The position numbers and the translations under genes were made by a program. Below the pieces are notes generated by a model that had not been told where the DNA came from, searched no databases, and saw only the letters and a list, made by a program, of their open reading frames with translations. Positions 1 through 11,375 of a stretch of 64,000 nucleotides of DNA are shown piece by piece. Source of the DNA: Telopea speciosissima (lineage: Eukaryota > Streptophyta > Magnoliopsida > Proteales > Proteaceae); the NCBI RefSeq assembly GCF_018873765.1, contig NC_057923.1, positions 21,919,913 through 21,983,912 on the forward strand. The letters run 5' to 3'. Within the stretch, counting starts at the first letter, position 1, and every line of letters starts with the position of its first letter.

Positions 1-387
1 TTTTCTATAAAAGCTCTTTTTTTTTTTTGGTGAATAAAAATTTTAAAATTTAAACACACGCAAAAGAAAACAAATATTGATCATGATTGCTACATCTATA
101 AAAGCTCATTGATTTCAGCAAATATTGGTAAGTTTGAATTGAAGCTGTTACATCTGTTCAAGTTTGACAATCAGTTTGTTGGAATTATCTGTTGGCTGAA
201 ACTTTCGATCATGATTGCTACACCTTGTGATAAGGTGCCTACAGTTTGAAGACAAAGAAGTCAGTTGGTGCTTGGTCATTTAAAGTTTAATTTTCTTTAT
301 CAATTTTCATGTAAGTTAGCCTTGGGGTAAGGGTAGACTTCATGTAAACCTACTTTTCATTGTAAACGTTGTTGCGTGAGTGCGTGA
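1..387. other. Intergenic, nothing recognised
   Basis: AT-rich sequence with no supportable reading frame, RNA or terminal repeat. It ends at the target site of the LTR element to its right. Confidence 0.5.
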
Positions 388-705
388 CAAGCTAATGCAG
401 CCTCGTGGTGGCCACGGATCGGGAGAATTGAGAACGCTTTAATTCGTCATGGAGTTGATCAATCGAACAAGCACTAACAGTTGCAGGGGGGGATACTCTT
501 CTTGATATCCAAAACTAATGTCTTAATTTTATTCAACCTTCACCATCTTCCTCCATTCATGGAGGATTACATATAGGCTTAGAGCTGAGTACATGTAAGG
601 AAGAAAAGAAAAATAACAATCCAATCTTCAATCAGCCCAATATACTCTCAATCAGAAAATAAGAATCCAATCTTCTCTTCAATCAGTCCAATATACTCTC
701 AATCA

Positions 706-1458
706 AGGTACTAAAACTCGGGTCTCGGTACCAACTCGGCCCTTGGAAAAACCGGGTCGAGTTGAGATCTCGCCGAGTTGGTGCATTTTTTTTTCCGACT
801 CGAAGCCTCAACTCGGTGGGTTTTAGACCTAGTTTGGGTCTGAAACTTGGTATTCAGCCTATTTTAGGCCATTTAAACACAATGGCACTATCAGATTTTG
901 CAAAAACAAAGTCCAAATCTGAGTTTCAATTCGGACCATAGGTTGGTAGGCGAAGACGTACTAAAATACCCTACTATACACATAATTTAGTAATAGAAAG
1001 CAAGAAAAACATTCAATTAATAGCTAAACAACTTAAATAAGAATTAGAAATGTTAAAGTGATACATCAAACTGTTTAATAGTGTTACAACTATCATCACA
1101 AAAAATGACTTTGAATCAAGTATTCAGTCCCCGCTAGTGTCACATAGTTTTCCCATGACATAGTGTTGCTGTAATGTTGCATATAGTGCTCCACAGCAAG
1201 CATATAAGAGTTCTGTCGAGTTAGGTAAGTAAATACATAGTAGATGGGTCATTTCCATGGGTCAACCCGAGATCTCCCCAAGATATGTCGAGTTCTGTCG
1301 AATTAAGTAAGTAAATACATAGTAGAAGGGTCATTTCCATGGGTCAACCCGAGATCCGAGATCTCGGCGAGATATTGCACTTTTATCAGTTTATGTACCG
1401 TATGCCATCTCGTCTCGATTTTTTGAGAGCCGAGTCGAGACGAGTTTTAGAACTATGC
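706..1458. mobile_element. MULE-like MITE inserted in the left LTR
   Basis: These 753 bp are absent from the sister LTR at 2706-3311. They are flanked by a 9-bp duplication with one mismatch, TCTCAATCA (697-705) and TCTTAATCA (1459-1467). Short inverted termini share CTAAAACTCG (near 711 and, inverted, near 1441). Inside, a unit of about 82 bp is tandemly duplicated (about 1220-1273 and 1302-1354, sharing GGGTCATTTCCATGGGTCAA). No coding capacity is seen. A 9-bp duplication suggests the Mutator superfamily. Confidence 0.7.
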
Positions 1459-1854
1459 TCTTAATCAGAAAATAAGAATCCAATCTTCTCTTCAATCAGC
1501 CCAATATACTCTCAATCGAAAAATAAGAATCCAATCTTCTCTTAAATAGAAATTCCCCGATCGGCAAGTTTGGCACACTATTGAAAATTTGAGATTCAAA
1601 TCTTCCATGTATAGATCGTCATCCAATAGGAAATAACTCTATAGAAGCTTCAATGCTTCCATAATAAGAACCGCTTTAATTAGGAAACTATGTGAAACAA
1701 GGTTTCCATTAAAATCCCGTTCCAATTAGGAAAGTGTATCTCCATAGCAGATCCAGTACTTTCCATAATAGGAACCTTCCAATTAATTGAGGGTATTGTT
1801 GAGATGGCTGATAGGAACTTCCAACAATAGAAGATGCAAATCTGGCCTGCATCA

Positions 1855-2666
1855 TTTGCTTCAAGTTGAAAAAGAGTTCGTCCTCGAACTCTTGGCCGAT
1901 CAATGGTGGTCGTCGGCCACCGAGGTCGAATGGGAACCAAGCAAATTTATTGTTGTTGTCTCCAATTGAATAAAACAATATTTTCATATCAATTTCAGAT
2001 TCGACAAAGATATCAAATGAGGTACTCACGGCTCGAATGAATGATGTGTTCAAATATAGATTGTTGTTGACGCTCATATTTCGAACAAATTGAGATAGAG
2101 ACGTGAAATTGATAAATGCCAAATACGGATCATCATACTTACTGATAATGTCAAACCACTTGAACGAGAGGGAATCATGGGTTGTGACATCATTTTGATG
2201 TGGGCCGAAATACTGTTGTGCTTTTGAAACAAAATCTGGTTCAAGACTTTCGAAAACTCCATGTTTGTCATCGTACTCATCCTGCTTCGTCGAAAATTGG
2301 GATTTTACTCAAGTCAACCTAGGTGACGAATCGATCGCCATCGTTGTCGACTTGTGAAGCCGAACTAGTAATTTCTAGTTCATTGTCTTTGAAGCTCATA
2401 TCCCATATTGGTGGAGTCCAATTGGGATAGTTGTGTCGATGAATACTCCTCATTCGAACAGATTTTCGACTCTTTGAAGACGAAGACTAAGCAGCGGACG
2501 TCTCCTCATTTGTAATCGGACGTTGCGAAACTTTCCTCAAATGTTCATTCTCAAGGCGAAGTTCGGCAAGTTCTTCTTGAAGTTCTTGCTAAATGCGCAA
2601 AAGTTCGTCTCTTGCATTGATATCCTCAACATGGACGGTATGACCTCCTTGTCGCCTTGGTGCCAT
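1855..2666 (-). pseudogene. gag-like remnant of the LTR element
   Basis: A minus-strand frame opens with ATG at 2666 and reads MAPRRQGGHTVHVEDINARD, the arginine-rich start typical of plant Ty3 gag. A TAG at 2589-2591 interrupts it after 25 codons. The same frame then continues with a Glu/Leu-rich coiled-coil-like stretch. Further down, frames near the left LTR contain IGQEFEDELFFNLKQMMQA, resembling the end of Ty3-type polyproteins. The whole pol domain is therefore missing between a gag start and a polyprotein tail. It cannot encode a functional product. Confidence 0.6.
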
Positions 2667-2691
2667 TTCCGTCTCTCGTTCTCCTCCAAGA

Positions 2692-2703
2692 GCTCTGATA
2701 CCA
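2692..2703 (-). other. Primer-binding site, tRNA-iMet type
   Basis: The minus strand reads TGGTATCAGAGC two bases inside the LTR that ends at 2706. This is the standard plant initiator-Met primer-binding site for LTR retrotransposons. Confidence 0.9.
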
Positions 2704-3480
2704 CCTAATGTAGCCTCGTGGCGGCTACAGATCGAGAGAATCGAGAACGCTTTAATTCGTCATGGAGTTGATCAATCGAACAAGCACTAACAGTTGCAGG
2801 GGGGGATACTCTTCTTGAGATCCAAGACTAATGTCTTAATTTTATTCAACCTTCACTATCTTCCTCCATTCATGGAGGATTACATATAGGCTTAGAGCTG
2901 AGTATATGTAAGGAAGAAAAGAAAAATAAGAATCCAATCTTCAATTAGCCCAATATACTCTCAATCAGAAAATAAGAATCCAATCTTCTCTTAAATAGAA
3001 ATTCCCCGATCGGCAAGTTTGACACACTGTTGGAAATTTCATATTCAAATCTTCCATGTATAGATCGTCATCCAATAGGAAATAATTCTATAGAAGATTC
3101 AATGCTTCAATGCTTCCATAATAAGAACCACTTTAATTAGGAAACTATGTGAACCAAGGTTTCCATTAAAATCCCGTTCCAATTAGGAAAGTGTATCTCC
3201 ATAGCAGATCCCGTACTTTCCATAATAGGAACCTTCCAATTAATGTATGGTATTGCTGAGATGGCTAATAGGAACTTCCAAAAATAGAAGATGCAAATCT
3301 GGCCTGCATCACAAGCGTAGTTGGGATTATAGCTCCAAACATAGTGGGTGTTGTGTTGAATCTTGTAAAGGGGTCATTGCTCCCGTATAGTGGGTGCTAC
3401 ACAAATCTAGGGGTGGGTGGTCCAGTGTCGTGGGTGCGATATGAATTGGGGGTTGGTGCTCCTGGCCGTGGGTGCGGTCG

Positions 3481-3954
3481 AACAATTGTATTGTACATTA
3501 TACTAAGGCCAGATTTTAGTCGTAGCTCAAACGGTCATTTGCACCATGGATGTACACTTCCAAACCACGTATTGCCTTGTGTTGTGCTTAGTGATTTGCT
3601 TTCAGTTACTAACTGACGAGAGAACATGTGAGGCAACTTAGAGGATTGTTTTTAGACATCACTGATTCACCCCCTCAGTGATCCATTGGGTATAAGTATA
3701 CAACAAAAGTGGTTTGGAACAATTGTATTGTACATTATACTAAAGCCAGATTTGAGTCGTAGCTCAAACGGTCATTTGCACCATGGATGTAGGCACACTT
3801 CCAAACTACGTATTGCCTTGTGTTGTGCTTAGTGATTTGCTTTCAGTTACTAACTGACGAGAGTACATGTGAGGCAACTTGGAGGATCGTTTTCAGACAT
3901 CACTGATTCACCCCCTTTCAGTGATACATTGGGTATAAGTATATAACAAAAGTG
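3481..3954. repeat. 237-bp tandem duplication
   Basis: Two near-identical units, 3481-3717 and 3718-3954, each begin AACAATTGTATTGTACATTA and end near ACAAAAGTG. Differences are a few substitutions and small indels. No conserved reading frame is shared. Confidence 0.85.
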
Positions 3955-5044
3955 TTTCTTCCAAGATCACCCCTTCTCCCTTTCACTTCTATTTCAAGAT
4001 ATTGCCTTTTAGTTTTTATTTTATTTTCAGATTTGCAGTTAAATTTGATCCCAATATTCCCTTCCATTATTACTTTCCAGATCTACCCCCATTTGTTTTG
4101 TTCACTTCCATCCAAGTCCACTTTTATTTCTTATTAGCTTTTGAGCTTCCACATAATTACAACACTGGCCCTACATCCTGATTATAGACCTTTTCACATT
4201 TGGGTGGGCCCATAGCTACTCCATTGCTACTATGATATTATTTATATACTATTGCGATATGGTCGGCTTGCTGTCTGATAATTTTGAAGGGCCTCTATGG
4301 CTTGTGGATGACATATATTGCAAACCAGTCATTGGATCAACTCAGTATTTTGGGGATTATTGCTATTGTCTGCAAGGAGCATTTGACAAGAATTTGGGAG
4401 ACATCAGACTCTCTGGTTTTGGGCTATTAATTGATTACTCTTCTGCCATGTGTGTGTCCTGCATTGGAGTTCGTTATCTACTTTGATCTGATCTGTCGCT
4501 GCTATTGATGCTATTGTGGCTGATCTTGATTATGGGATCTATTGTCATTTCGCGGTGCTGGTTATTGCTGCCATATAATGATGGATTATCCTTTGGTGTT
4601 CTCCCTTGCATTATTTGTTCACGTGTTGTGCTACACGTAAGGGGGGAATGGAGTTATCATTTGATATTTGAAGATTACTATTTACCTATTCGTGTCATCT
4701 GCTCTAGTCATCAACAACATATTTTCTTAGATGGTTACTTGTGGTTTTCAGCACCAAGATTCTTATATATACTTATGTAGTTCCTAGCAACCTTATGTTG
4801 TGTTATGTGGTTCCCAGATACCTTATGCTGTTCGCAGGAATCTATGCTGCACTTTTATCAATACTTTTATCAGTGATTCGTAGCGACCTATGCTGCACTT
4901 TTATCAGGGATTCATAATGATTTATGCTGCACTTTTATCTGTCTTCTTTGTGAAGATTACTACTTGCAAGCCTTGAGAACTTATGATATTGTTGTTGCTG
5001 CTATGATATTTTGGCTTGCAGTTAGTATTCTCTACCACTTATTG
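3955..5044. other. Non-coding stretch, nothing recognised
   Basis: Short open frames occur but none resembles a known protein. A short motif (TTTATGCTGCACTTTTATCA and variants) recurs about three times near 4850-4940, a weak local repeat. Confidence 0.4.
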
Positions 5045-7696
5045 ATGCAGATTTATCACCAAATAGGGCTTGTTTCATTGGGAATAAGTCTAGGGTTGGG
5101 TTACATACATGTTGGGCCTTTGATCCCATGGGTTTCTAATGTAATAGGCCACTTTTATGGGCCTAAAATATGGGTATATAGGTTACATACGGGATTAGCC
5201 CAATACTTAGTTTATTTTTATGTTTTTTAATTGAACCGGTTCAAATTGGTTGCATCCAATTAATTCAATTTAAGTGATCATGTGACTTGGTTAAGTGGTC
5301 ATGTGACAACTTAAGTGGTCATGTGATGTAAGTTGGGCTGGATTAGGACTCTATAAGTCCAGCCATGTTTTGAGTCTATGATGCAGAATGATCACCAAAT
5401 AGGGCTTATTTCTTTAGAAATAGGCCTAGGGTTGGGTTATATACATGTTGGGCCTTTGTTCCCAAGGGTTTTTTATGTATTAGGCCACTTTAATGAGCCT
5501 AAACTAGGGGCATATAGGTTGCATACGGGATTAGCCCAATACTTAGTTTATTTTCCTATTTTTAGATTGAACCGGTTTAGAATTGGTTGCATCCAATTGG
5601 TTCAATTGGTCTAATTTAAGTGAAGTGATCCTATTGGCTAAGAGGTTCTTATATCCTATTGGCTAGTAGGGAATCTTCTTTATTTTAAGTAGTTTAAGTT
5701 GTTTTTAAGTCATTAGGACTCTATTTTGAGTCTATTTTAGTTTCCTAATCAGTTTAAGTTATCTAATAGGTTAGGGATTGGGTTAGGCCTTTCCTTTTTA
5801 GAGTAGAAGTCTATTTTTGAGTCTTTTATATAAGGTTGTAAGGGGGCAAAGCCTGGAACACGAATTTGATTAATGAAAAAAGCTTTTGCTTGTTGGCTGC
5901 CATTGTTGCTCTCCAAGAGGCTGTGCATCCTTGTGGGCTTATCAAGGTGGAAGGGTGGGTGGAATCCTGCGACTCCTTACGCCGTGACGGCTGGGAGGAT
6001 CCTTATTTCGAAGGTGGTTTCATCCTTCAACAATCCAAGCTGCTGCCGGAGGAATCCAGTGTAAGTTTGGGTTTTAATTTTCTGTTTTATCCTTTCTTTC
6101 CTTCCCCAATCGATCCCCTTTCTTTTCTGTCCTATTTCTCATAAACCCTAGACTGCTACATTCTGCCCAGATCTGAATCTCAGTTCTGTCCAGATCTACT
6201 TACCTATCAGAAGCCATCCAAATTCTGACCATAGCCTCCCCTCAACACCATCCCTACTCGACCCAAGTTGCTGCCCCTTCCCATCACTCCAACCGTAATT
6301 TCTGTAAAAAGTTCCATTAGCCATTAAACCCTAAAATTACAGATCTCCCACTTCGGACCATCAAAACAGGCCCATATTAGGATCGAACCTCCCTCCCACA
6401 GTGCCCTAAACTCGATCCCAAGCCTAGCCCTAAACCCCCATTAAAAACCCTAGTTTTGGCTATTTTCTTAATTTAAAAAACCCGAAACCCTAACCCTAAA
6501 TCTGCAGAATTTTGAAACCTAACCAAATCCAAATATTTTTATATCATAATGACCCTCTAAACCTGCAGATTAAAACCCTATAAACCCCATTCCCAAATTC
6601 CCATCCTAAACCCTAATTTTGCCCTAAAACAGCCCCTAATCAGCCTTAAACAGCAGGCTTACCCTAAGCTTGGTTCTACTTGGTTCCTAGTGGGATTAAT
6701 TCCTATTCTAGGACTACATTAGTCTATTTCCTTTAGTATTCTAGTTTCCTAGTCAGTTTAAGTTACCTAATAGGTTAGGGATAGGGTTAGGCCATTCCTT
6801 TTTAGTGTCGAAGTCTATTTTTGAGTCTTCTATATAAGTTTGTAAGGGAGGCCCGCATTAGATACGAATTTGATTAATAAAAATTAGCTTTATGCTTGCT
6901 GCCATTGCTGTTGCTGCTCTTTGTGAGTGTATATCCTTGTGGATCTCAAGGTGGAAAGGATTGGTGGATCTCCAATCGACTCCTTGCATCGTGAAGATCG
7001 GGAGGGCTGCTACTTATCTCCTTGCATCATGAAGATCGGAAGACCCCATTGTTCATCTTCAAAGTTGCTGCCATTGAAGACCTGCAACAAGTAAGAAATT
7101 CTGCAACTATTCTTCTTCCTTCTAGAAGGTCACATACAAGGTGATTTTTGAGATCTACCAAACCAGCCATCCGATTGAACTCAGATTTTCACTATACCTC
7201 TATTAACCCTAATTTGGGAAGTGATTCAAATTTGACCTAATTCCTGTGGGCTGATTTGAATATATTCTCATATTTTCCATTCTGCCCCTACCTTCATTAA
7301 AGCATAGTTTCAGACCTTCAACCATACTCGATTCTGATTTCATGCTCAGAATAAGTAGTTGATTTCATGACATGTTAATTCTGAAATTAGTAACCTAATC
7401 ATATCTCTAAACCCTAGAATCCCCTTCTCCTACCTCCATTAGGAATTGTCTCAAATAACCTTATCTTGCTGCCCAACTCACCTAACCTACTTCCATTCAC
7501 TCAAACATCATAAAACCCATACCATTAGACTACCCTACACCTGCCCATCATTACTATATAAGACAACCCTAACCTAAACCTAACTTTAACCCTAATTTTG
7601 ACCTAAAACTCAAGTGTCACCCATTCGGATGACCTGTTCAGATTAGATCCTGGTTGAACTGGCTCCTAGTAGGTCTCCTACCTATCTAGGGCTACA
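5045..7696 (+). repeat. Array of diverged LTR copies
   Basis: Three partial or full copies of one LTR-like unit lie head to tail. A 5'-end fragment starts at 5045 and the fullest copy spans about 5381-6718. Both begin TGATGCAGA and continue with ATCACCAAATAGGGCTT. A third copy lacking its 5' part spans about 6719-7696. The second and third copies share a TATATAAG box region (near 5828 and 6831) and end in GGACTACA or GGGCTACA, the usual end before a primer-binding site. No primer-binding site or coding interior survives between them, so these look like LTRs left by recombination. Confidence 0.6.
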
Positions 7697-7905
7697 TTAC
7701 TATAGGATATATTTGACACGAACATTTTTCTCTACTACTGTGCTGATGGTTGATGTGCTTATGATTGTATTGCAGCTGGAAGGTGTTGTTGCTGGTCACG
7801 GGCTTCTACAACTCTGTATCTATCAAGTTTTGTTCTGCTGGCTATATCTATCTTTGTTGTTCCAAGTTGGAGCATAGGATATATATGCTCCATCTTGAGA
7901 GGGAG

Positions 7906-8211
7906 TGTTAAAGTGTACAGTGAGAGGGCGTGGGAGTCTTTGTTACGTCAATAAAGTTAGTCTTAAAGTTAGCTTGTGATAAGTCTAAGTAAGTCATTGT
8001 TAGTTAGGATTATTTACTTCATTGTTAATTGGTTGTAATTTGACTGCGAGTGAGTTTCTAGTTTTACTATAAATTGTGGTCCTAGTCCATGATTGGAATC
8101 ATTCTGAATCATATCGTGTCCTAGGATTCTCCCCCCCCCCCCCTTTTTCTCTTATCGTACTCTCTCTCGGTTCTCTTATCTTCTCTTCTTCTTCTTCTTC
8201 TTCTTCTTCAC
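7906..8211 (+). mobile_element. Ty1/copia LTR remnant
   Basis: A purine-rich tract (TTGAGAGGGAG) ends at 7905 and is followed by TGTTAAAGTG, the usual junction between a copia polypurine tract and its 3' LTR. About 200 bp of probable internal 3' end lies upstream (from about 7697). The right border is uncertain; I place it after the CTT run. No intact partner LTR is seen. Confidence 0.5.
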
Positions 8212-8717
8212 AGGTTCTGGTCGTCAAGTACAGGTTTAGTTACAAAATCAAACTCTAGCCATCTAATGGAGGTCCATTACCATTTCTTTGTTTCTTTCTT
8301 TTCTGCTTCTTTCTACCCTCCTTTTTGAATTGGTAAGGTTCACTGACAACTCATCTGGATATGTGAATTTGACCGCGAGTGAGTTTCTAGTTTTACTATA
8401 AATTGTGGTCCTAGTCCATGATTGGAACCATTCTGAATCATATCGTGTCCTAGGATTCTCACCCCCCCCCCCTTTTTCTCTTATCGTACTCTCTCTCGGT
8501 TCTCTTATCTTCTTCTTCTTCTTCTTCTTCTTCTTCTTCTTCTTCTTCTTCTTCTTCGCAGGTTCTGGTTGTCAAGTACAGGTTTAGTTACAAAATCAAA
8601 CTCTAGCCATCTAATGGAGGTCCATTACCATTTCTTTGTTTCTTTCTTTTCTGCTTCTTTCTACCCTCCTTTTTGAATTGGTAAGGTTCACTGACAACTC
8701 ATCTGGATATGTGAATT
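8041..8717. repeat. Tandem duplication of about 330 bp with CTT microsatellite
   Basis: Unit one is 8041-8369 and unit two 8370-8717. They are nearly identical and differ mainly in length of the internal (CTT)n run, about 18 bp at 8191 against about 45 bp at 8512, and in a poly-C tract. The duplication includes part of the copia LTR remnant and downstream flank. Confidence 0.85.
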
Positions 8718-9225
8718 TCTCAGTGACAATATTCCAAGGGACCTTGGCATATAAACCAAAACTATCTAAAAAACAGAATGAATTAAGGAATGCAATTGGC
8801 AGAGAATTTAATATAAAATATGTGTCATTATCCCAATAATATCACATTGAACAGGTAAACTGGGTAATTTCAGCTTATTCTAGCATAGGAATAGACATCT
8901 TTTTGCCCTGATAAACATTTGATCTACTCTAGCTTCAACTTGACCTCTAATTCATCAAGTTCAGAACTTTGACAATCCTACCACTTGGAATTTCCAATGC
9001 ATTAGTTTTACTTGTAAATTTTCCACCCCATGACGATTATTTCTAATCCAAAATTTCATTCATTTCCTATATTTCCCTTGTTTACACATGAAGATTATTT
9101 CCAGTACCCAACTAATTAATCTTGGTTTTGACATTAATCCCCTCATTTCAGTACTGGTATCACCAGATCAAATAGTTTAATGAATTTGATGTAAGAGTTC
9201 CCAAATAGGAGAAATCACAGCCTAC

Positions 9226-9639
9226 CCATACAACTGATGAGCAATAGCGAGCGCTGTAGTAGTCTTGCCGGTTCCAGGAGGACCATAGAAAAGCATGTGA
9301 GGGCACTGCAGAATAAGATTGAACATCAAATTACAATCAATAATGACAACGGCAAGAGGGTCTTACAGATGACTGAGCAAAGAAAGAAATTAGAAACCCA
9401 ACAAACAAAGGGGGAAAAAAACTCAAAAACTCACATTCGCAGTCTCGAGTGTATTGGTGAGGACCAGAACTACTTCTTCCTGGTGAGCTACGTCCTTCAC
9501 TTGCTTTGGTCGACTGTTAAATTAACCCGAAAAAATTAAGAAAGATAAATCATATTCTTCTCAATTAGAAAGAGAAAGGAAGCAAAGAATCAGACTATTT
9601 CTCCACCCAAGGCTGAGAACTCTGCAGCACAGGCGCCAT
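9226..9639 (-). CDS. RFC4: Replication factor C subunit 4, exons 1-3 (5' part)
   Basis: This is the start of a clamp-loader ATPase subunit that loads PCNA on primed DNA in the nucleus. Exon 1 is 9639-9596 ([14 protein letters not shown] plus split Tyr), exon 2 is 9513-9435 ([15 protein letters not shown] onward) and exon 3 is 9305-9226. Exon 3 contains the Walker A motif GPPGTGKT followed by [10 protein letters not shown]. All introns have GT/AG ends and compatible phases. The order and sequence match plant RFC4 (Arabidopsis At1g21690 type), whose protein is about 340 residues, so only the first 67 are here. After the donor at 9225 the rest (Walker B, sensor, C-terminal domains) is not found down to position 1. 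Either intron 3 exceeds 9 kb because of inserted repeats, or the gene is truncated. Walker A and the reading frame are intact. Confidence 0.9.
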
Positions 9640-9660
9640 CTCTATGTAATATGCGCTTCT

Positions 9661-9669
9661 TTTCCCGCC
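9661..9669. promoter_or_regulatory. Putative E2F site upstream of RFC4
   Basis: TTTCCCGCC lies 22 bp upstream of the RFC4 start codon and matches the E2F consensus WTTSSCSS. Plant replication genes, RFC subunits included, are commonly S-phase regulated through such sites. It may sit in the 5' UTR, since the transcription start is unknown. Confidence 0.6.
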
Positions 9670-9829
9670 CTTAATAGAGGAGGATGAGTCTCAGGTTAGG
9701 GTTGTATACCATAGTGACGGTCTATAAACGCCTTAGGTAACGTGGCTTTCATGCAATTGTTGAACCAGAATTCCACACTTTTTTTTTGGGTGGTGGCGGA
9801 AGAAACAGCAGAAGGAGAAGAAAAAGGGG

Positions 9830-10107
9830 AGAAAAAAGGAATAAAAATAAGGGTAAAATTGTCTTTTTCAAAAACTAACTTCTAACATCATTAATTCATC
9901 ATTAAGGGTATTATAGGGATTTCACCGTGGTAAGGATAATTTCGTCATTTAAAAAGAGTTAACAGACACTTAACTGTAGAGACTAACGGAGTGGACTAAA
10001 TTGAAACAAATTCATAAAAATAGGGGGTGTCTGTGATATTTTGACCAAGTATGATGAGTTTCTTAGATATGAGATACTTTTAAGGGGTGCCCGTGAAATT
10101 TTCCCAA
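9830..10107. repeat. Degenerate TIR-element end
   Basis: The segment contains GGGTAAAATTGTC at the left and ends GTGAAATTTTCCC at the right, with internal phrases (GGGGGTGTCTGTGATATTTT, GGGGTGCCCGTGAAATTTTC) typical of plant MULE-type TIRs. No clear target-site duplication was found, so borders are approximate. Confidence 0.35.
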
Positions 10108-11375
10108 AAGATTTTTACACTTTCAATGGTTATGAACTTATGATCATGGTTGGAAAAATTTCCTGGATCTACTTAACAACAGAAGATTTACAAAACTGGA
10201 ATATATAAATTATGTTTTACAGTTACAAATTACAATGTTGACAAGATTTACTTAACCCGGTCAAATTAAAAAAACTAAAATAAACAACCCCACCTTCTTC
10301 TTCTTCTCACGAATTTTTTATTCAACCGCTTCACAACTCCCGCCTTCCTTTTCTTTGATCTTTTATTTCAATCAGAATTGCTTTCGAGTTAAGCATTGTG
10401 CCTCTCTCTCCCCTTCTCTTCTTCGTGCTCGATTGCTCCTTGGGATAAATCCGTCGGAACAATGTGCTCGACTTTCTTGAATTGGGTTGGCTTGGGAGAT
10501 GAAAGCTTCAAATCGAGTTCTTCTATGGTATGGAAGGTCTTGCGTGACGTTGGTTTGGAGTTGAACTGTGGGAAGAGTGATCGGTTTAGGTGAGGATGCT
10601 TCTGTGGTATTGGAGTTGGGACAACTTTGCTGTCAACAGTGGCTTAGAGGTCTTCCAAAGCTTTGCTACTCTGCAGTAATTCTTTTTCTAATTTATGTAT
10701 GGCCAAATATTTCAGAGACCTTAGAAATAAAAAGAAGAGATGGGACGGTGAACAAGAATATTAAATGAGAATTGTAACTTCTCAAAGCAGTATCAAATAA
10801 GGCTGAGATTTTACCAACAGAATCGTCTGGCTCTCTTGATGACTTCCAGGCCAGAAAATAATATTTTAATAGAGTTGAAAATGGTGCAATGTGTTGGTTG
10901 CAGAAAAAACTCAGAAACAGAGTATGGAAAATGGTTCTTCTGTATTTTCATATTTGAAAAACTATAATCGATTTTAAAATTTCAGAGAGATTAGTCTTTT
11001 AGTATCTAGGATGAGGAAGATAAACAGTTCAAGCGAACTGAAACTTGACCAAAAAACAGAGGTTTCGACCAGCTTAAAAAGCAAGGGAAAACTGAGGGAA
11101 GAAAAGAAGAGAAACAGAGAGAGTAATAAGAGGAGATTTGACTTGAGATGGAGTAGGAATAAAACTGAAACAATTGGACCTAGAACACTATACGATAACT
11201 CTAGTAGTAGAAGAATGCAGAAATGTTCCTTAGTCATCGAAGAAGTTGTCATGGATGAAAGATTCCAACAGAAGTCGAGAGCGAGAGAGTGAGTGAGACT
11301 TGATAAATTACAAAGATGTTGGGGGTATTTTAAGAAATTCACTCAACTTTTTCTAATGGGTTGGGGTTTTTGTAA

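Larger units (their letters stand above)
388..3316 (-). mobile_element. Non-autonomous Ty3-like LTR retrotransposon (minus orientation)
   Basis: The left LTR spans 393-1854 and the right LTR 2706-3311 (606 bp). The left copy is longer only because it contains a 753-bp insertion. LTR ends are TAATGCAG and CTGCATCA, an imperfect inverted repeat. The element is flanked by the perfect 5-bp duplication CAAGC (388-392 and 3312-3316). A primer-binding site complementary to initiator Met tRNA lies just inside the right LTR on the minus strand, which fixes the orientation. The interior is only about 850 bp and lacks reverse transcriptase and integrase, so it depends on other elements for movement. Confidence 0.9.

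Noticed and set aside
8076..8587. Two 60-codon plus-strand frames with serine or phenylalanine runs
   Set aside because: They are translations of the duplicated (CTT)n microsatellite and poly-C tract; no real protein.
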